64,000 bases of DNA from Engelhardtia mirabilis (GTDB taxonomy: Bacteria > Planctomycetota > UBA1135 > GCA-002686595). Under the pieces are notes generated by a model that made no database searches, was not told the origin of the DNA, and saw only the letters and a list, made by a program, of their open reading frames with translations. Positions within the stretch are counted from its first letter, which is position 1. Each line of letters starts with the position of its first letter. The translations under genes and the position numbers were made by a program. The DNA lies in contig CP036296.1 in the NCBI GenBank assembly GCA_007751255.1, positions 4,898,001 through 4,962,000 of the forward strand. Reading direction: 5' to 3'. Below, one piece after another: positions 18,623 through 26,678 of the stretch.

Positions 18623-21405
18623 CCCTGATCGCGCCCCCGGCCGCGCCCTTCGCGGTGTCGTCGGCCGCGCACTTCGCGGTGTCGTCGGCCGCGCACTTCG
18701 CGGTGTCGTCGGCCGCGCCTTTCGCGATGTCGCCGCCCCCGGTCGGCGGGCAGGGGCAACCGGACGCGGGCGCCGACGCGGACCTCGCGACCGCGTTGGG
18801 CTGGGCCGGAGAGCTCGACGACGCCGAGCGTGGGCCGGCGGTTCTCGAAGCCCTCGCGCATTGGCTCACGGCCCGTTGCGCCGAGTTCGACGCGGCTGCG
18901 GCCCTGGACAGCGACCTGGCGAGTTCCGCCGGCACCTGGTTGGTGCTGTCCCGCGCGGTGGCCGAGCGCGTCGCTGACGGGCGGTCGCTCGAGGTCCTGA
19001 CTCGCGCTCGCAGGATCGCCGACCGACTCGGGCACCCCGACCGGGCCGCCGCGGTCTACTACGACCTGGCCCAGGGCCTGGTCCTGGCCGGCAGGCTGGA
19101 CGAAGCCTTGGAAGTGGTCGAGTCCGGTCTCGCGCAGCACGACAGTTGGATCTACCGACCGTTGCTGCAACTGGTGGAGGTCCAGGTCGCGCGGCTGCAA
19201 GGGCGCTGGGAGGACGGCATCGCCGCGACCGATCGGCTGATCTCGGGCGACTCCCTCTACGACGAGCGCACGCTTCAGAACGACAGCGCCACGGCACAAC
19301 AGCGCGAGATCGGTGTGCTCCATCGCCGCGTGCGGGGCATGGCCCTGGGTCAGCGCGCCCGCCTCGAGCTCGAGTTGGGGCGCGTGGACCGCGCGGCAGC
19401 GATCGCCTGGGAGCAGCTCTCCCTGGCCCGGTCCGCGCAGGACCCTCAACTGGAGCTCGACGCGCAGGTCGCCCTCGCCTCCTGCGACTTCCTCGGCCAG
19501 GACTACCAGGCGACCCTGCGCGCGGTGGACGAGATCGTCGCCAGCGGGCTGGCGCAGGAGGGACACGCCGAGGTTCGTTGGCTGCGCGGCATGGCCCTGG
19601 GCAGCATCGAGCTGCAGCAAGCGGACGCGGAGCCCAGAGGCGCCGTCTTGCTCGAGCAGGCCCTGGCCAGTGGCCAACTCGACCAGGTCGCCGAGCTCGA
19701 CGCCGAGTGGATGTTGGCGGAGATCGCCCTGGGCGCCGGGGACGCGGCCACGGCACGACGCTGGCTCGATCTCGCGCGAACACGCCTGGCCGGTTGGGGC
19801 CAAGACCGCTCCCGGCTGGGCACGCGCGAGCTGCGCCTGTTGGCCGACGAAGCCGAGTTGAGCTGTCGCGAGGGGGCCGACGAGGCGCGTCTGCGAGAGA
19901 TCGCGGCGGAGCTCGAGGTCGGGCTCGAGACCCTGCTCGATTCCTGGTCCCGGGTCGGCGTCGACGCGGGCGGCGTGGGCTTCCTCGAGACGGAGGATCG
20001 CCGGGCGCTACTCGGCGAACTGGTCCGCGTGCACGCGCGCCTGGACGGCGAGCGGGGCCTCGCGACCGCCTTCGAGCAGGTCCTGCGAGCCCAGGCCATG
20101 GGCTCCCTCGCACGGCGCGGCGAAACCGCAGCCGGCGACCTGGGGCAGGTGCGGGCGGACCTCCTGGGCCCCGGCGAGGGACTCCTCGTCTACGTGGTGA
20201 CCGAGCCGACGGTGCACCTGTTGGCCATTGACGCCGAGCGCATCGAGCACTTCGAGTTGATCGGCGGCGGGCGGCTGAACCCGCGCTGCCTCGCGCTGGG
20301 CGCCGACCTGCAGCGTCGACTGCCCCCCGGGGCATCGCCCATGGCCCAGGGCGAGCGGCTGCAAGGGCTGACCGAGGCCAGCCGATCCTTGGGTGCCGAC
20401 CTCCTGCCCCAGGCGGCCTGGGAGCTGGTGCGCGAGTGGAAGGCTGCGACCGTCGTCGGCGCCGAAGTTCTCCAGGGCCTCCAGGTGGAGGCCCTCGGCA
20501 CCCCCGACGGCCGACTGTTGGGCGAGGCCCTGGCCGTGGTGGTCACGCCATCGCTCCCGCTCGCCCTCGAGGACGCTCGACTGCGCCGTTCCCGCTCAGC
20601 GGCCGAGGAGCCGCGGGAGGGCGCGATCGACTTCGCACTCCTGGCCTACCTGTCCCCCACCGATGCAGTGCTCGAGCTCCATCCGGGCTTGGCGCGCGTG
20701 GAGTTGGATGCGAACCGGCTGCTTCCTCTGCTCGCCCCCTACGGCGAGGACGCCTGCGCGCTGCTGCTCGATCCGCCACCGACCCTGGACGACCTGACCC
20801 GCGCCCTCGATCGCGCCGCAGTGGTCCAGGTCCTGGCCCATGGCGTGCAAGACCCCTTTCGCGAGCGGGGTTCAGGGCTGGTTCTGTTCGGCGAGGGCGA
20901 TGAACTCGGCCTGGTCTGGTCCGAGGACCTTCAGCAGCTGCCGAAGCAACCGCGGGGCCTGGTCCTGTTGACCTCCTGCGGAACGTCGGTCGGTCCCCGC
21001 CGCACCGGTGACGACGAGCCGGCAAACCTGGCGGGGGCCCTGTTGGCGCGGGGGGCCAGCGGCGTTCTGACCACCGGTTCCAAGCTCGAGTACAGCCTGG
21101 CCCAGGACCTCGCGCTCGAAGTGCACCGTCACCTGGCGCAGGGCACATCGGCCGCCGAGGCCCTGCGCGCCGCGCGCGCGACTCTCGGCGCCGGCGATCG
21201 ACTGCGGGCATTCGAGCTGGCCCAGGTGCAACTGCTGGGCTCGCCGCGCAGTCCTCTGGAGGGACGACCGTCGCGCTCCCCTGACCCTTCGTGGTGGCTA
21301 CTGGTCGTCACGCCCGCCGCATTGCTCGCGGCCGCCGTTGCGCTCGCCCTGCGGCGCCGAACGCTCGGCGCGCGCACCGGTGCCGACACCGGTGCGCGCG
21401 CCTGA
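18604..21405 (+). CDS. TPR-CHAT caspase-like protease, likely envelope-located
   Basis: About 933 residues. The middle part (about 60-500) is alpha-helical with TPR-like pairs ('LAQGLVLAGRLDEALEVVES', 'ALGQRARLELELGRVDRAAA'). The C-terminal CHAT domain keeps its catalytic pair, His746 in 'VLAHGVQDP' and Cys792 in 'LLTSCGTS'. A membrane helix (about 897-916, WWLLVVTPAALLAAAVALAL) with a basic tail follows. The N-terminus is uncertain. In-frame codons encode R-R-A-G-L-A-L-V-A-L-T-L-I-A, a signal-peptide-like stretch, but no ATG, GTG or TTG precedes it. I used CTG 18604; GTG 18655 or ATG 18727 would remove the signal. It overlaps the anti-sigma-like gene by 19 bp. A role in cleaving that protein is inferred. 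Confidence 0.8.
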   Translation: MALVALTLIAPPAAPFAVSSAAHFAVSSAAHFAVSSAAPFAMSPPPVGGQGQPDAGADADLATALGWAGELDDAERGPAVLEALAHWLTARCAEFDAAAALDSDLASSAGTWLVLSRAVAERVADGRSLEVLTRARRIADRLGHPDRAAAVYYDLAQGLVLAGRLDEALEVVESGLAQHDSWIYRPLLQLVEVQVARLQGRWEDGIAATDRLISGDSLYDERTLQNDSATAQQREIGVLHRRVRGMALGQRARLELELGRVDRAAAIAWEQLSLARSAQDPQLELDAQVALASCDFLGQDYQATLRAVDEIVASGLAQEGHAEVRWLRGMALGSIELQQADAEPRGAVLLEQALASGQLDQVAELDAEWMLAEIALGAGDAATARRWLDLARTRLAGWGQDRSRLGTRELRLLADEAELSCREGADEARLREIAAELEVGLETLLDSWSRVGVDAGGVGFLETEDRRALLGELVRVHARLDGERGLATAFEQVLRAQAMGSLARRGETAAGDLGQVRADLLGPGEGLLVYVVTEPTVHLLAIDAERIEHFELIGGGRLNPRCLALGADLQRRLPPGASPMAQGERLQGLTEASRSLGADLLPQAAWELVREWKAATVVGAEVLQGLQVEALGTPDGRLLGEALAVVVTPSLPLALEDARLRRSRSAAEEPREGAIDFALLAYLSPTDAVLELHPGLARVELDANRLLPLLAPYGEDACALLLDPPPTLDDLTRALDRAAVVQVLAHGVQDPFRERGSGLVLFGEGDELGLVWSEDLQQLPKQPRGLVLLTSCGTSVGPRRTGDDEPANLAGALLARGASGVLTTGSKLEYSLAQDLALEVHRHLAQGTSAAEALRAARATLGAGDRLRAFELAQVQLLGSPRSPLEGRPSRSPDPSWWLLVVTPAALLAAAVALALRRRTLGARTGADTGARA
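18640..18735 (+). repeat. Four 24-bp tandem repeats at the 5' end of the TPR-CHAT gene
   Basis: Four head-to-tail 24-bp units encode A-A-P/H-F-A-V/M-S-S/P. Units 2 and 3 are identical, and units 1 and 4 differ by a few bases. Each unit carries an in-frame GTG (ATG in the last one), so each could in principle be a start codon. Copy number could vary by slippage. Confidence 0.9.
21367..21402. terminator. Hairpin embedded in the end of the TPR-CHAT coding region
   Basis: A perfect 16-bp stem GGCGCGCGCACCGGTG / CACCGGTGCGCGCGCC with a CCGA loop covers the last codons and ends at the base before the stop codon. The gene faces the convergent gene that ends at 21462, so this may stop transcription from both sides. 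Confidence 0.6.
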
Positions 21406-21461
21406 AGCCGTCGGGGTCGCGAGCGAGGACCGCAGCCGGGGCTGCGGGCGCCGGCCAGGAC

Positions 21462-23345
21462 TCAGAGCTGCGAGGGCTCGTCCCAGAAGAACACCACGCC
21501 CGGGACCGGCGAGGTCTCGAGCACCGCCGGCATGGGCACGTCCGCGAAGTTGCCGACGCGACCCAGGTCGACGCTCAGCCCGAGCACGATCCCCGCTCCG
21601 TACGTCCCGGGCATCTGGAGCGGCAGGACCGACCGCTCACGCAGGAAGTAGGGGTCGCTCTGGAGTTGGAGCTGGTAGGTCTGGTCCTCCAGGTCGGCGA
21701 GGTCGGGATCCAGGGTCATGGCCGAGACGAACCAGCGACCGGGGTTCGAGATCGTCGGCTGGGACCCGCCACTCGACTGGACCAGGCGCATGGTCAGGAA
21801 GATGTTCCGACCGTCGGGCCAGGGGTCGAGGGCCGGCTGCCCCCAGTCGAGGTTGACGCCGATGTGCCGCCAGTCCTCGGTGGTCTGCGAGCCCGTCAAG
21901 GTCGGGAAGGGATACAGCTTGTTGGACAGGCCCACCGCCGACACCTGCTGCCCCGGGTTCTGCTCCCAGACCTGGATCTGAAGGTGGGTGAAGCTGGCGA
22001 TCGGGATCCCGCTCGGGATGTCGAAGTAGACCCGGTAGGGCGCCTCGAAGCCGTTGGAAGTCAGCTCGTGCTCTGCCAGGCCGACGAACTCGACCGTCGA
22101 GCTGTCCCCGAAGAAGCTCCCACCGGTGAGGAAGAAGATCGGTGCGCTGACCACAACAATCGAGTTCAACGCGGTGAAGGGACACAGCACGTCGGCCTCG
22201 CCCGACTGGTCGATGTCGGTGAAGACACCATTGGGCTGGGCACCGATGACCGAGGCACCCGGGTTGGTCGTGTAGGCGTGCACGCGGTAGTCCTCGGGGC
22301 CCGTCGCGAAGGCAGGCTCGAGCACGCCACTGTTGCCCAGGACGAAGCCGGCGCCGAAGGTGCGCTGGGTGACCAACAGGTCCATGTCTCCGTCACCGTC
22401 GCTGTCGGCGGCCGAGAAGCCGACCACGTCGACATCGGTGTCGGTGCCGTTGGCGTCCACGCGGAAGGTCATCCGCAGGGGCGTCGGCGCGGAGTTCGCG
22501 GGCGCGAGCAGCAGCAGCTCGTGGAAGCTGTCCGTGGCGTCGCGGCGGCCCCAGGCGAGGCGGTCGCCGGGCTGGATCGTCGTGCCGCGCACGGTCGCAA
22601 TGGTGCCACCCGGCCCGGGGACCGCCCACTGGCCCAGGGACACCCCGGCGACCGTGGTGATCCTCAAGAACGACGTGCCGAGCGTGGCCACGTCGTCGAT
22701 TCCGTCGCCGTCGTAGTCCAGGACGGCGATCTGCTGCACCGAGTCCGCGAACTGGAGCCAGAAGTACGGGCTCATGGTCCCGCCCGCACCGATGCCCCAA
22801 CCGCGCACGATCGTGTCGTCGACCGGCGAGATCGTCAGCATGTCCGCTCGCGGATCACCGTCCAGGTTGGCCCGGATCATCTGGGTCACGCCGATCCACT
22901 CGGCACCCGTGTTGACGATCGCGTGCGGGACGTAGTCGCCCGTGCTCGTGTCGTAGACGAAGCGCTGCAAGCCCCCGGGCACCGAGGCCACGATCGAACC
23001 CGCGTAGACGGGCGAGGCCGAGGGCAGGATCGTCGCCGCCGTAACGCCGCTGGCGATCTTCTCGACGTAGCCATAGCGACCGACGCCGATCACGACGTGC
23101 AGACCGTCACCGGCCAGCAGCAGGCCGTCGGGATCGTCGTCGTCGGTGAGCTTGCCCACCTCGAAGGTACGCAGGGGAGCGGCGACCGCCCCCGGACCCG
23201 AGGTCGGTAGCTCGATGTCATCCGCCGGATCCGCGGGGAGTTGCAGCCCCACTGGGTAGAAGGGCGGAGATTGGGCGGCAGCCGTCAGGGCGAGGCATGG
23301 CGCGAGAAAACTCGACGCGACGAAGTACTGGAGCAGGGTCTTCAA
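21462..23345 (-). CDS. Secreted FG-GAP/VCBS-like repeat protein
   Basis: About 627 residues from TTG 23345, which has GGAG nine bases upstream. A TTG 16 codons further up is the other option. The start gives a signal peptide (L-K-T-L-L-Q-Y-F-V...LTAAA before QS). Calcium-loop-like repeats of the integrin/VCBS type occur: 'ANLDGDPRADMLTI', 'LDYDGDGIDDVATL', 'ADSDGDGDMDLLVT' and 'TDIDQSGEADVLCP'. They suggest a beta-propeller with D-x-D-G-D loops. The C-terminal third is a different beta-rich domain. There is no enzyme motif. It is probably extracellular and binding or structural. It converges on the TPR-CHAT gene. Confidence 0.82.
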   Translation of the reverse strand: MKTLLQYFVASSFLAPCLALTAAAQSPPFYPVGLQLPADPADDIELPTSGPGAVAAPLRTFEVGKLTDDDDPDGLLLAGDGLHVVIGVGRYGYVEKIASGVTAATILPSASPVYAGSIVASVPGGLQRFVYDTSTGDYVPHAIVNTGAEWIGVTQMIRANLDGDPRADMLTISPVDDTIVRGWGIGAGGTMSPYFWLQFADSVQQIAVLDYDGDGIDDVATLGTSFLRITTVAGVSLGQWAVPGPGGTIATVRGTTIQPGDRLAWGRRDATDSFHELLLLAPANSAPTPLRMTFRVDANGTDTDVDVVGFSAADSDGDGDMDLLVTQRTFGAGFVLGNSGVLEPAFATGPEDYRVHAYTTNPGASVIGAQPNGVFTDIDQSGEADVLCPFTALNSIVVVSAPIFFLTGGSFFGDSSTVEFVGLAEHELTSNGFEAPYRVYFDIPSGIPIASFTHLQIQVWEQNPGQQVSAVGLSNKLYPFPTLTGSQTTEDWRHIGVNLDWGQPALDPWPDGRNIFLTMRLVQSSGGSQPTISNPGRWFVSAMTLDPDLADLEDQTYQLQLQSDPYFLRERSVLPLQMPGTYGAGIVLGLSVDLGRVGNFADVPMPAVLETSPVPGVVFFWDEPSQL

Positions 23346-24104
23346 GGGTGGGATCTCCGGTCGGGGATCGAGCGCACCTGGGGAGCAGGGCAACGATCCG
23401 ATCGTACGCGACCTTCACCCCTGCTGGGCTGAGGTCGGATCCGGGGCTCGTCCAGTCCTGGCCCCTCGGTTCTCGCATTACCCACAAATTCGCATTTGCC
23501 CCTGCCGGCTCCGCTGGCGGGGCTTCGTGGGTCGCCGAACGAGAGACGGGCCCGACCGAGATCCCTTTGGCCGGGCCCGCGCAGAGGGCCACCGCGAACC
23601 GGCTCGCTGTACCTCCCTCCACTTTCGATGCTGACGTGGCGCCCGGCCCGAGGGCCCAGCGGAGATCGACCTACCTGGGAGTGCGGCGCGCGCCGGTCGT
23701 GAACGAGGAGGGCAGCCCGACTCGATGCATCGGCCCCCCGAGGGATCCGAGGAGCCCGAGCGGGCTGCCAGTGAGGCTTCCTCCGACGTCGCGAACGCCG
23801 GGGAAACCGCAGACAAGGTGGGCAATGGCTCCGGAGCCTCGGGTCGAGCAAGTAGGGGCATGCGGGGAGTGGCGACTGGTAAGCAAGCCGCCGGCCCAGG
23901 CGACGCGCTCCCCGTGAAGCAACTGGGGATCGTCGGCACCCGCACCGATGGTTCTCCCGTTTCGAGAAAGTTCGCGCGGCGCGCGTGAAGACGCCGTAAC
24001 CGGCGTGGGGCCGCGGAGCGGATCGGCCGCGCCCTCAAGCTCGCGGGGGCGCGAAGCCGATCCTTCGTTCGAGCCCGGAGACTTGCTCAGGAGGACGGAA
24101 CACC
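23346..24104. other. Intergenic stretch without a supported gene
   Basis: About 760 bp. Open frames exist in several phases, but their translations are low-complexity (Arg, Ser, Pro, Ala-rich) without recognisable domains or ribosome sites. The stretch contains GGGCCCG-type inverted repeats around 23548-23581. It probably holds the promoters for the divergent genes at its ends. Confidence 0.5.
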
Positions 24105-24371
24105 ATGCCCCAGACCACAGTGGACGCACGCCGCCGCCGCATTGGCGCCGTGCTGGGATGGGCCGCCCTCGCCGGGGCCAGTGCCTCCTGCGTCGCGTCG
24201 GGCCGTCACTTGGCCGCCCACGGGCCCGGAGCGGTGACCCTGGCGGCGATCGAGCGCATGGAGTCCTACGACGCCCCCGCTGGCACCGCCGGCGGCGACG
24301 TCGATGGCCTCTCGGCCACTTCGCGCTGGATGATCGGCTTCTGCACCGCGGCGTCCGGCACCACCGACTGA
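24105..24371 (+). CDS. Small exported protein of unknown function
   Basis: 88 residues. ATG 24105 is preceded by a strong AGGAGG nine bases upstream, one of the best ribosome sites in the window. After a basic start (DARRRRIGAV) comes a hydrophobic stretch LGWAALAGASASC, which could be a signal peptide or a weak lipoprotein box. The rest is Ala/Gly/Ser/Thr-rich with two cysteines. The stop lies 13 bp from the end of the convergent SDR gene. I do not recognise a family. Confidence 0.6.
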   Translation: MPQTTVDARRRRIGAVLGWAALAGASASCVASGRHLAAHGPGAVTLAAIERMESYDAPAGTAGGDVDGLSATSRWMIGFCTAASGTTD

Positions 24372-24384
24372 GCGCAACGCGCGC

Positions 24385-25227
24385 CTATCGACCGCGTGCC
24401 GAGCGCCTCACGGCGTCGACGTCGATCTCGGAGCGGTCCCACAGGACGCGCCCCTCCATGCCCCCGGCGACGGTGATCGTCTGCCCGGTCACATGGGCCG
24501 AGGCCGAGGGCGAGCACAGGCACGCACAGACCCGCGCCACGTCGTCCGCGCGCCCCAGGCGTCGCAGGGCCATGGTCGTGAGGGTCCGCCCCACCGCGCC
24601 ATCGTCCTCGAGCGCGGCCCGCGCCATCTCCGTCACCGTCCAGCCGGGCTCGACCAGGTTGATTCGGGCCAGGGGATCGATCCTGGGCAGCTCGTTCTTG
24701 AGCGATTGGACCAGCCCCACCAGGCCGGCCTTGGCCAGGGCGTAGTCGGCGTGCCCGCGCTCGCCGAAGCGGCCGGCGGTGGAGCCGATGCAGACCATCG
24801 CCGCCCCGCGACCCGCGACGGGCCCGAGGCGCTCCAGGGTCTGCATGAAAGCCCTGGCCGTGTGCACCGCGCCGAGCAGGTTGATCGCGATGGTCTGCGC
24901 CAGGCGCGCCCCGTCGATCCGGTGCAGCGGGAGGTCCTCGATCGGCCAGACCCCCGCATTGGCGATCGCCGCGTCCACGCGTCCGAAGCGCGCCGCGCCG
25001 GCCTCGAAGGCCGCGTCGACCTGCTCCGCCTCGCGCACGTCGGCGGCCACGCACAGGGCGCGCTCGCCGAATTCCTCCGCGGCCCAGGTGGTCAGCTCCG
25101 CGATGCGGTCGTGGCCCGTAAGGACCAGGCGCACGCCCTCGGCGGCGAAGGTCCGCGCCAGGGCACGCCCGATACCGCCCGATGCGCCGGTGATCAGCAC
25201 CGTCGACTCCGCCAGTCCGAGATCCAT
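24385..25227 (-). CDS. Short-chain dehydrogenase/reductase (SDR)
   Basis: 280 residues from ATG 25227. The Rossmann motif 'VLITGASGGIGRALA' (TGxxxGxG) lies near the N-terminus. The 'AIANAGVWPIEDL' (NAG) motif, a catalytic Ser in 'CIGSTAGRFGERGHADYALA' and Tyr-x-x-x-Lys in 'DYALAKAGL' complete the classical SDR active site. 'NLVEPGWTVTEMARA' is the usual P-G segment after the fifth strand. It is probably an NAD(P)-dependent oxidoreductase of unknown substrate. The upstream 15-bp repeats keep the frame open to 25308, but ATG 25227 fits the family length. Confidence 0.92.
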   Translation of the reverse strand: MDLGLAESTVLITGASGGIGRALARTFAAEGVRLVLTGHDRIAELTTWAAEEFGERALCVAADVREAEQVDAAFEAGAARFGRVDAAIANAGVWPIEDLPLHRIDGARLAQTIAINLLGAVHTARAFMQTLERLGPVAGRGAAMVCIGSTAGRFGERGHADYALAKAGLVGLVQSLKNELPRIDPLARINLVEPGWTVTEMARAALEDDGAVGRTLTTMALRRLGRADDVARVCACLCSPSASAHVTGQTITVAGGMEGRVLWDRSEIDVDAVRRSARGR

Positions 25228-25242
25228 TGCGCGGAGCATAGC

Positions 25243-25272
25243 CGCGTGGAGCACCGCCGCGTGGAGCACCGC
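25243..25272. repeat. Two 15-bp tandem repeats upstream of the SDR gene
   Basis: CGCGTGGAGCACCGC occurs twice in a row, with a degenerate third copy at about 25229-25242. It lies 16 bp or more upstream of ATG 25227 of the minus-strand SDR gene. Confidence 0.7.
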
Positions 25273-25417
25273 CGCCCGTCCCCGACGCGGGGACCGCCGC
25301 CGGAGCACCCCTGAGCTAGTCCGCTCCGGGAGGCCCTGCTAGCCTGTGTGGCCCCAGGCCGCCCCCCACGTAACGGCCCGGATCCGCCGCCATCGAACGA
25401 TCGACCCCACTGCGACC

Positions 25418-25969
25418 ATGCGCTCCAAGTTCACCGCCGCCCTCGCCGGCGCAGCCCTCACCACCCTCGCCGCCTGCGCCAGCAACTCCGCGCACGAGTC
25501 CCAGCAAGAGGGCTCGTCGACGCCCGTCGAAGTGGTCGAGTCCGGCCAGGACCTCGGCCTGATCACCGCGGCCCCGGTAGCCGGATGGGACGTGTACGGC
25601 GGTGACGTCGACGAGACCACCCCGATCGCCGCGGCCGACCTCTTGGCGCGCGCGGAGGCCTTCGACGGCCAAACGGTCGTGGTCGAGGGCACCGTCGACG
25701 CCGCCTGCACCAAGAAGGGTTGCTGGATGATCGTCAAGGGCGGCGACGAGGAGATGCGCGTGCGCTTCCAGGACTACGCCTTCTTCGTTCCGATCGAGTC
25801 CGCCGGGCGCACCGCGCGCATGGAAGGCGTGTTCTCGATCGTCGAGACCCCCGAAGCGGACGTGAAGCACCTGCTCGAGGACGCCGGCAAGCACGAAGAG
25901 GCCATGGCCCACGTCGGATCGGTGCGCGAGTTCCAGTTGATGGCGACCGGCGTGCGCATGCGCGAGTAG
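25418..25969 (+). CDS. DUF4920-type lipoprotein
   Basis: 183 residues from ATG 25418. The lipoprotein signal MRSKFTAALAGAALTTLAA ends with Cys20. After a linker the domain shows 'FDGQTVVVEGTVDAACTKKG' followed by Cys-Trp-Met, then 'MRVRFQDYAFFVPIES' and 'GRTARMEGVFSIVETPE'. This is the C-x-x-x-G-C-W-M and F-x-D-Y-x-F-F-V-P pattern of DUF4920 proteins (OB-fold-like). The two cysteines may bind a metal or form a disulfide. The function is unknown. A large hairpin at 26049-26100 probably ends its transcript. Confidence 0.88.
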   Translation: MRSKFTAALAGAALTTLAACASNSAHESQQEGSSTPVEVVESGQDLGLITAAPVAGWDVYGGDVDETTPIAAADLLARAEAFDGQTVVVEGTVDAACTKKGCWMIVKGGDEEMRVRFQDYAFFVPIESAGRTARMEGVFSIVETPEADVKHLLEDAGKHEEAMAHVGSVREFQLMATGVRMRE

Positions 25970-26048
25970 GTCCGTCGCGCGAAGCGCGAGGCCACGGTCT
26001 CACGCGAGGCGCGAGCCCCGTCGTCCGCGCCAGCTCAGCCAGCGCGCT

Positions 26049-26100
26049 CCGAACGCGATCGGCGCCGGGCCCCACGGGGTCCGGCGCCGATTGCGTTCGG
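26049..26100. terminator. Long hairpin after the DUF4920 gene
   Basis: A stem of about 20 bp with one mismatch: CCGAACGCGATCGGCGCCGG against CCGGCGCCGATTGCGTTCGG, extended inside by GCCCC/GGGGT-type pairs around ACG. It lies 80 bp after the stop at 25969. It may act on both strands, since the phosphatase gene converges from the right. Confidence 0.7.
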
Positions 26101-26133
26101 CGGGCGGCGCCAGCGGTGGGTCGACGCGACTGG

Positions 26134-26180
26134 CGGAGCACGGTCGCTCGCGGAGTACGGTCGCTCGCGGAGTACGCAAC
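26134..26180. repeat. 17-bp tandem repeat, about 2.5 copies
   Basis: CGGAG(C/T)ACGGTCGCTCG occurs twice in a row and then partly a third time. It lies between the hairpin at 26049-26100 and the 3' end of the LMW phosphatase gene. Confidence 0.7.
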
Positions 26181-26211
26181 GGCGCGAGACCCGGCGACGC
26201 CCAGTGCCGGC

Positions 26212-26661
26212 CTACTCGGAGGTCGGCGCGCCCGCGGCGAGCCAGTCCTCGACCCGCTCGCGGATCTCGTCGCGCGCCCCGCGGAAGGCCCGCAACACCA
26301 CCGCTTCGTCGCCGCGTACGGTGTAGGGATCGGGTACCGGCCAGCGCAGGACCCGGGTGCGGCCCGGCAGGGGCGGGCAGGCACTCAGGGCCTGGCGCGA
26401 GAGGGCGATCAACACGTCCGGCGGGCGCTCGAGCTCGCGGTGCACGTAGGTCGACTTGAGCCCACTGATGTCGACCCCCGCCTCCCCCATCACCTGGATC
26501 GCCCGCGGGTGCACGCCGATGGGCCGCAGCCCCCCTGAAGTCACCTCGAAACGGTCGCCGGCCAGGTGTCTCAGCCAGCCCTCACCCATGGGGCTCCGGC
26601 AGGCGTTTCCGATGCAAAGGAAGAGCACCCGCGGAAGGGCGCTTCGCGATTCGCTGTCCAC
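26212..26661 (-). CDS. Low-molecular-weight protein-tyrosine-phosphatase-like protein
   Basis: 149 residues from GTG 26661. The P-loop C-x5-R lies in 'VLFLCIGNACRSPMGEGW', with Cys16 as nucleophile and Arg22. The general-acid region is 'RWPVPDPYTVRGDEAVV' (D-P), near the C-terminus as in LMW-PTP and arsenate reductase. It dephosphorylates phosphotyrosine or reduces arsenate through the same fold. In many bacteria such genes accompany capsule or exopolysaccharide clusters. Here it starts 17 bp from a divergent glycosyltransferase pair, which fits the first option better. Confidence 0.9.
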   Translation of the reverse strand: MDSESRSALPRVLFLCIGNACRSPMGEGWLRHLAGDRFEVTSGGLRPIGVHPRAIQVMGEAGVDISGLKSTYVHRELERPPDVLIALSRQALSACPPLPGRTRVLRWPVPDPYTVRGDEAVVLRAFRGARDEIRERVEDWLAAGAPTSE

Positions 26662-26678
26662 CCGGGCAGGATAGCGCC

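Noticed and set aside
23478-24038. Minus-strand open frame of 186 codons in an otherwise empty stretch
   Set aside because: Composition is Arg/Ser/Pro-rich, there is no ribosome site and no motif. I treat the stretch as non-coding.
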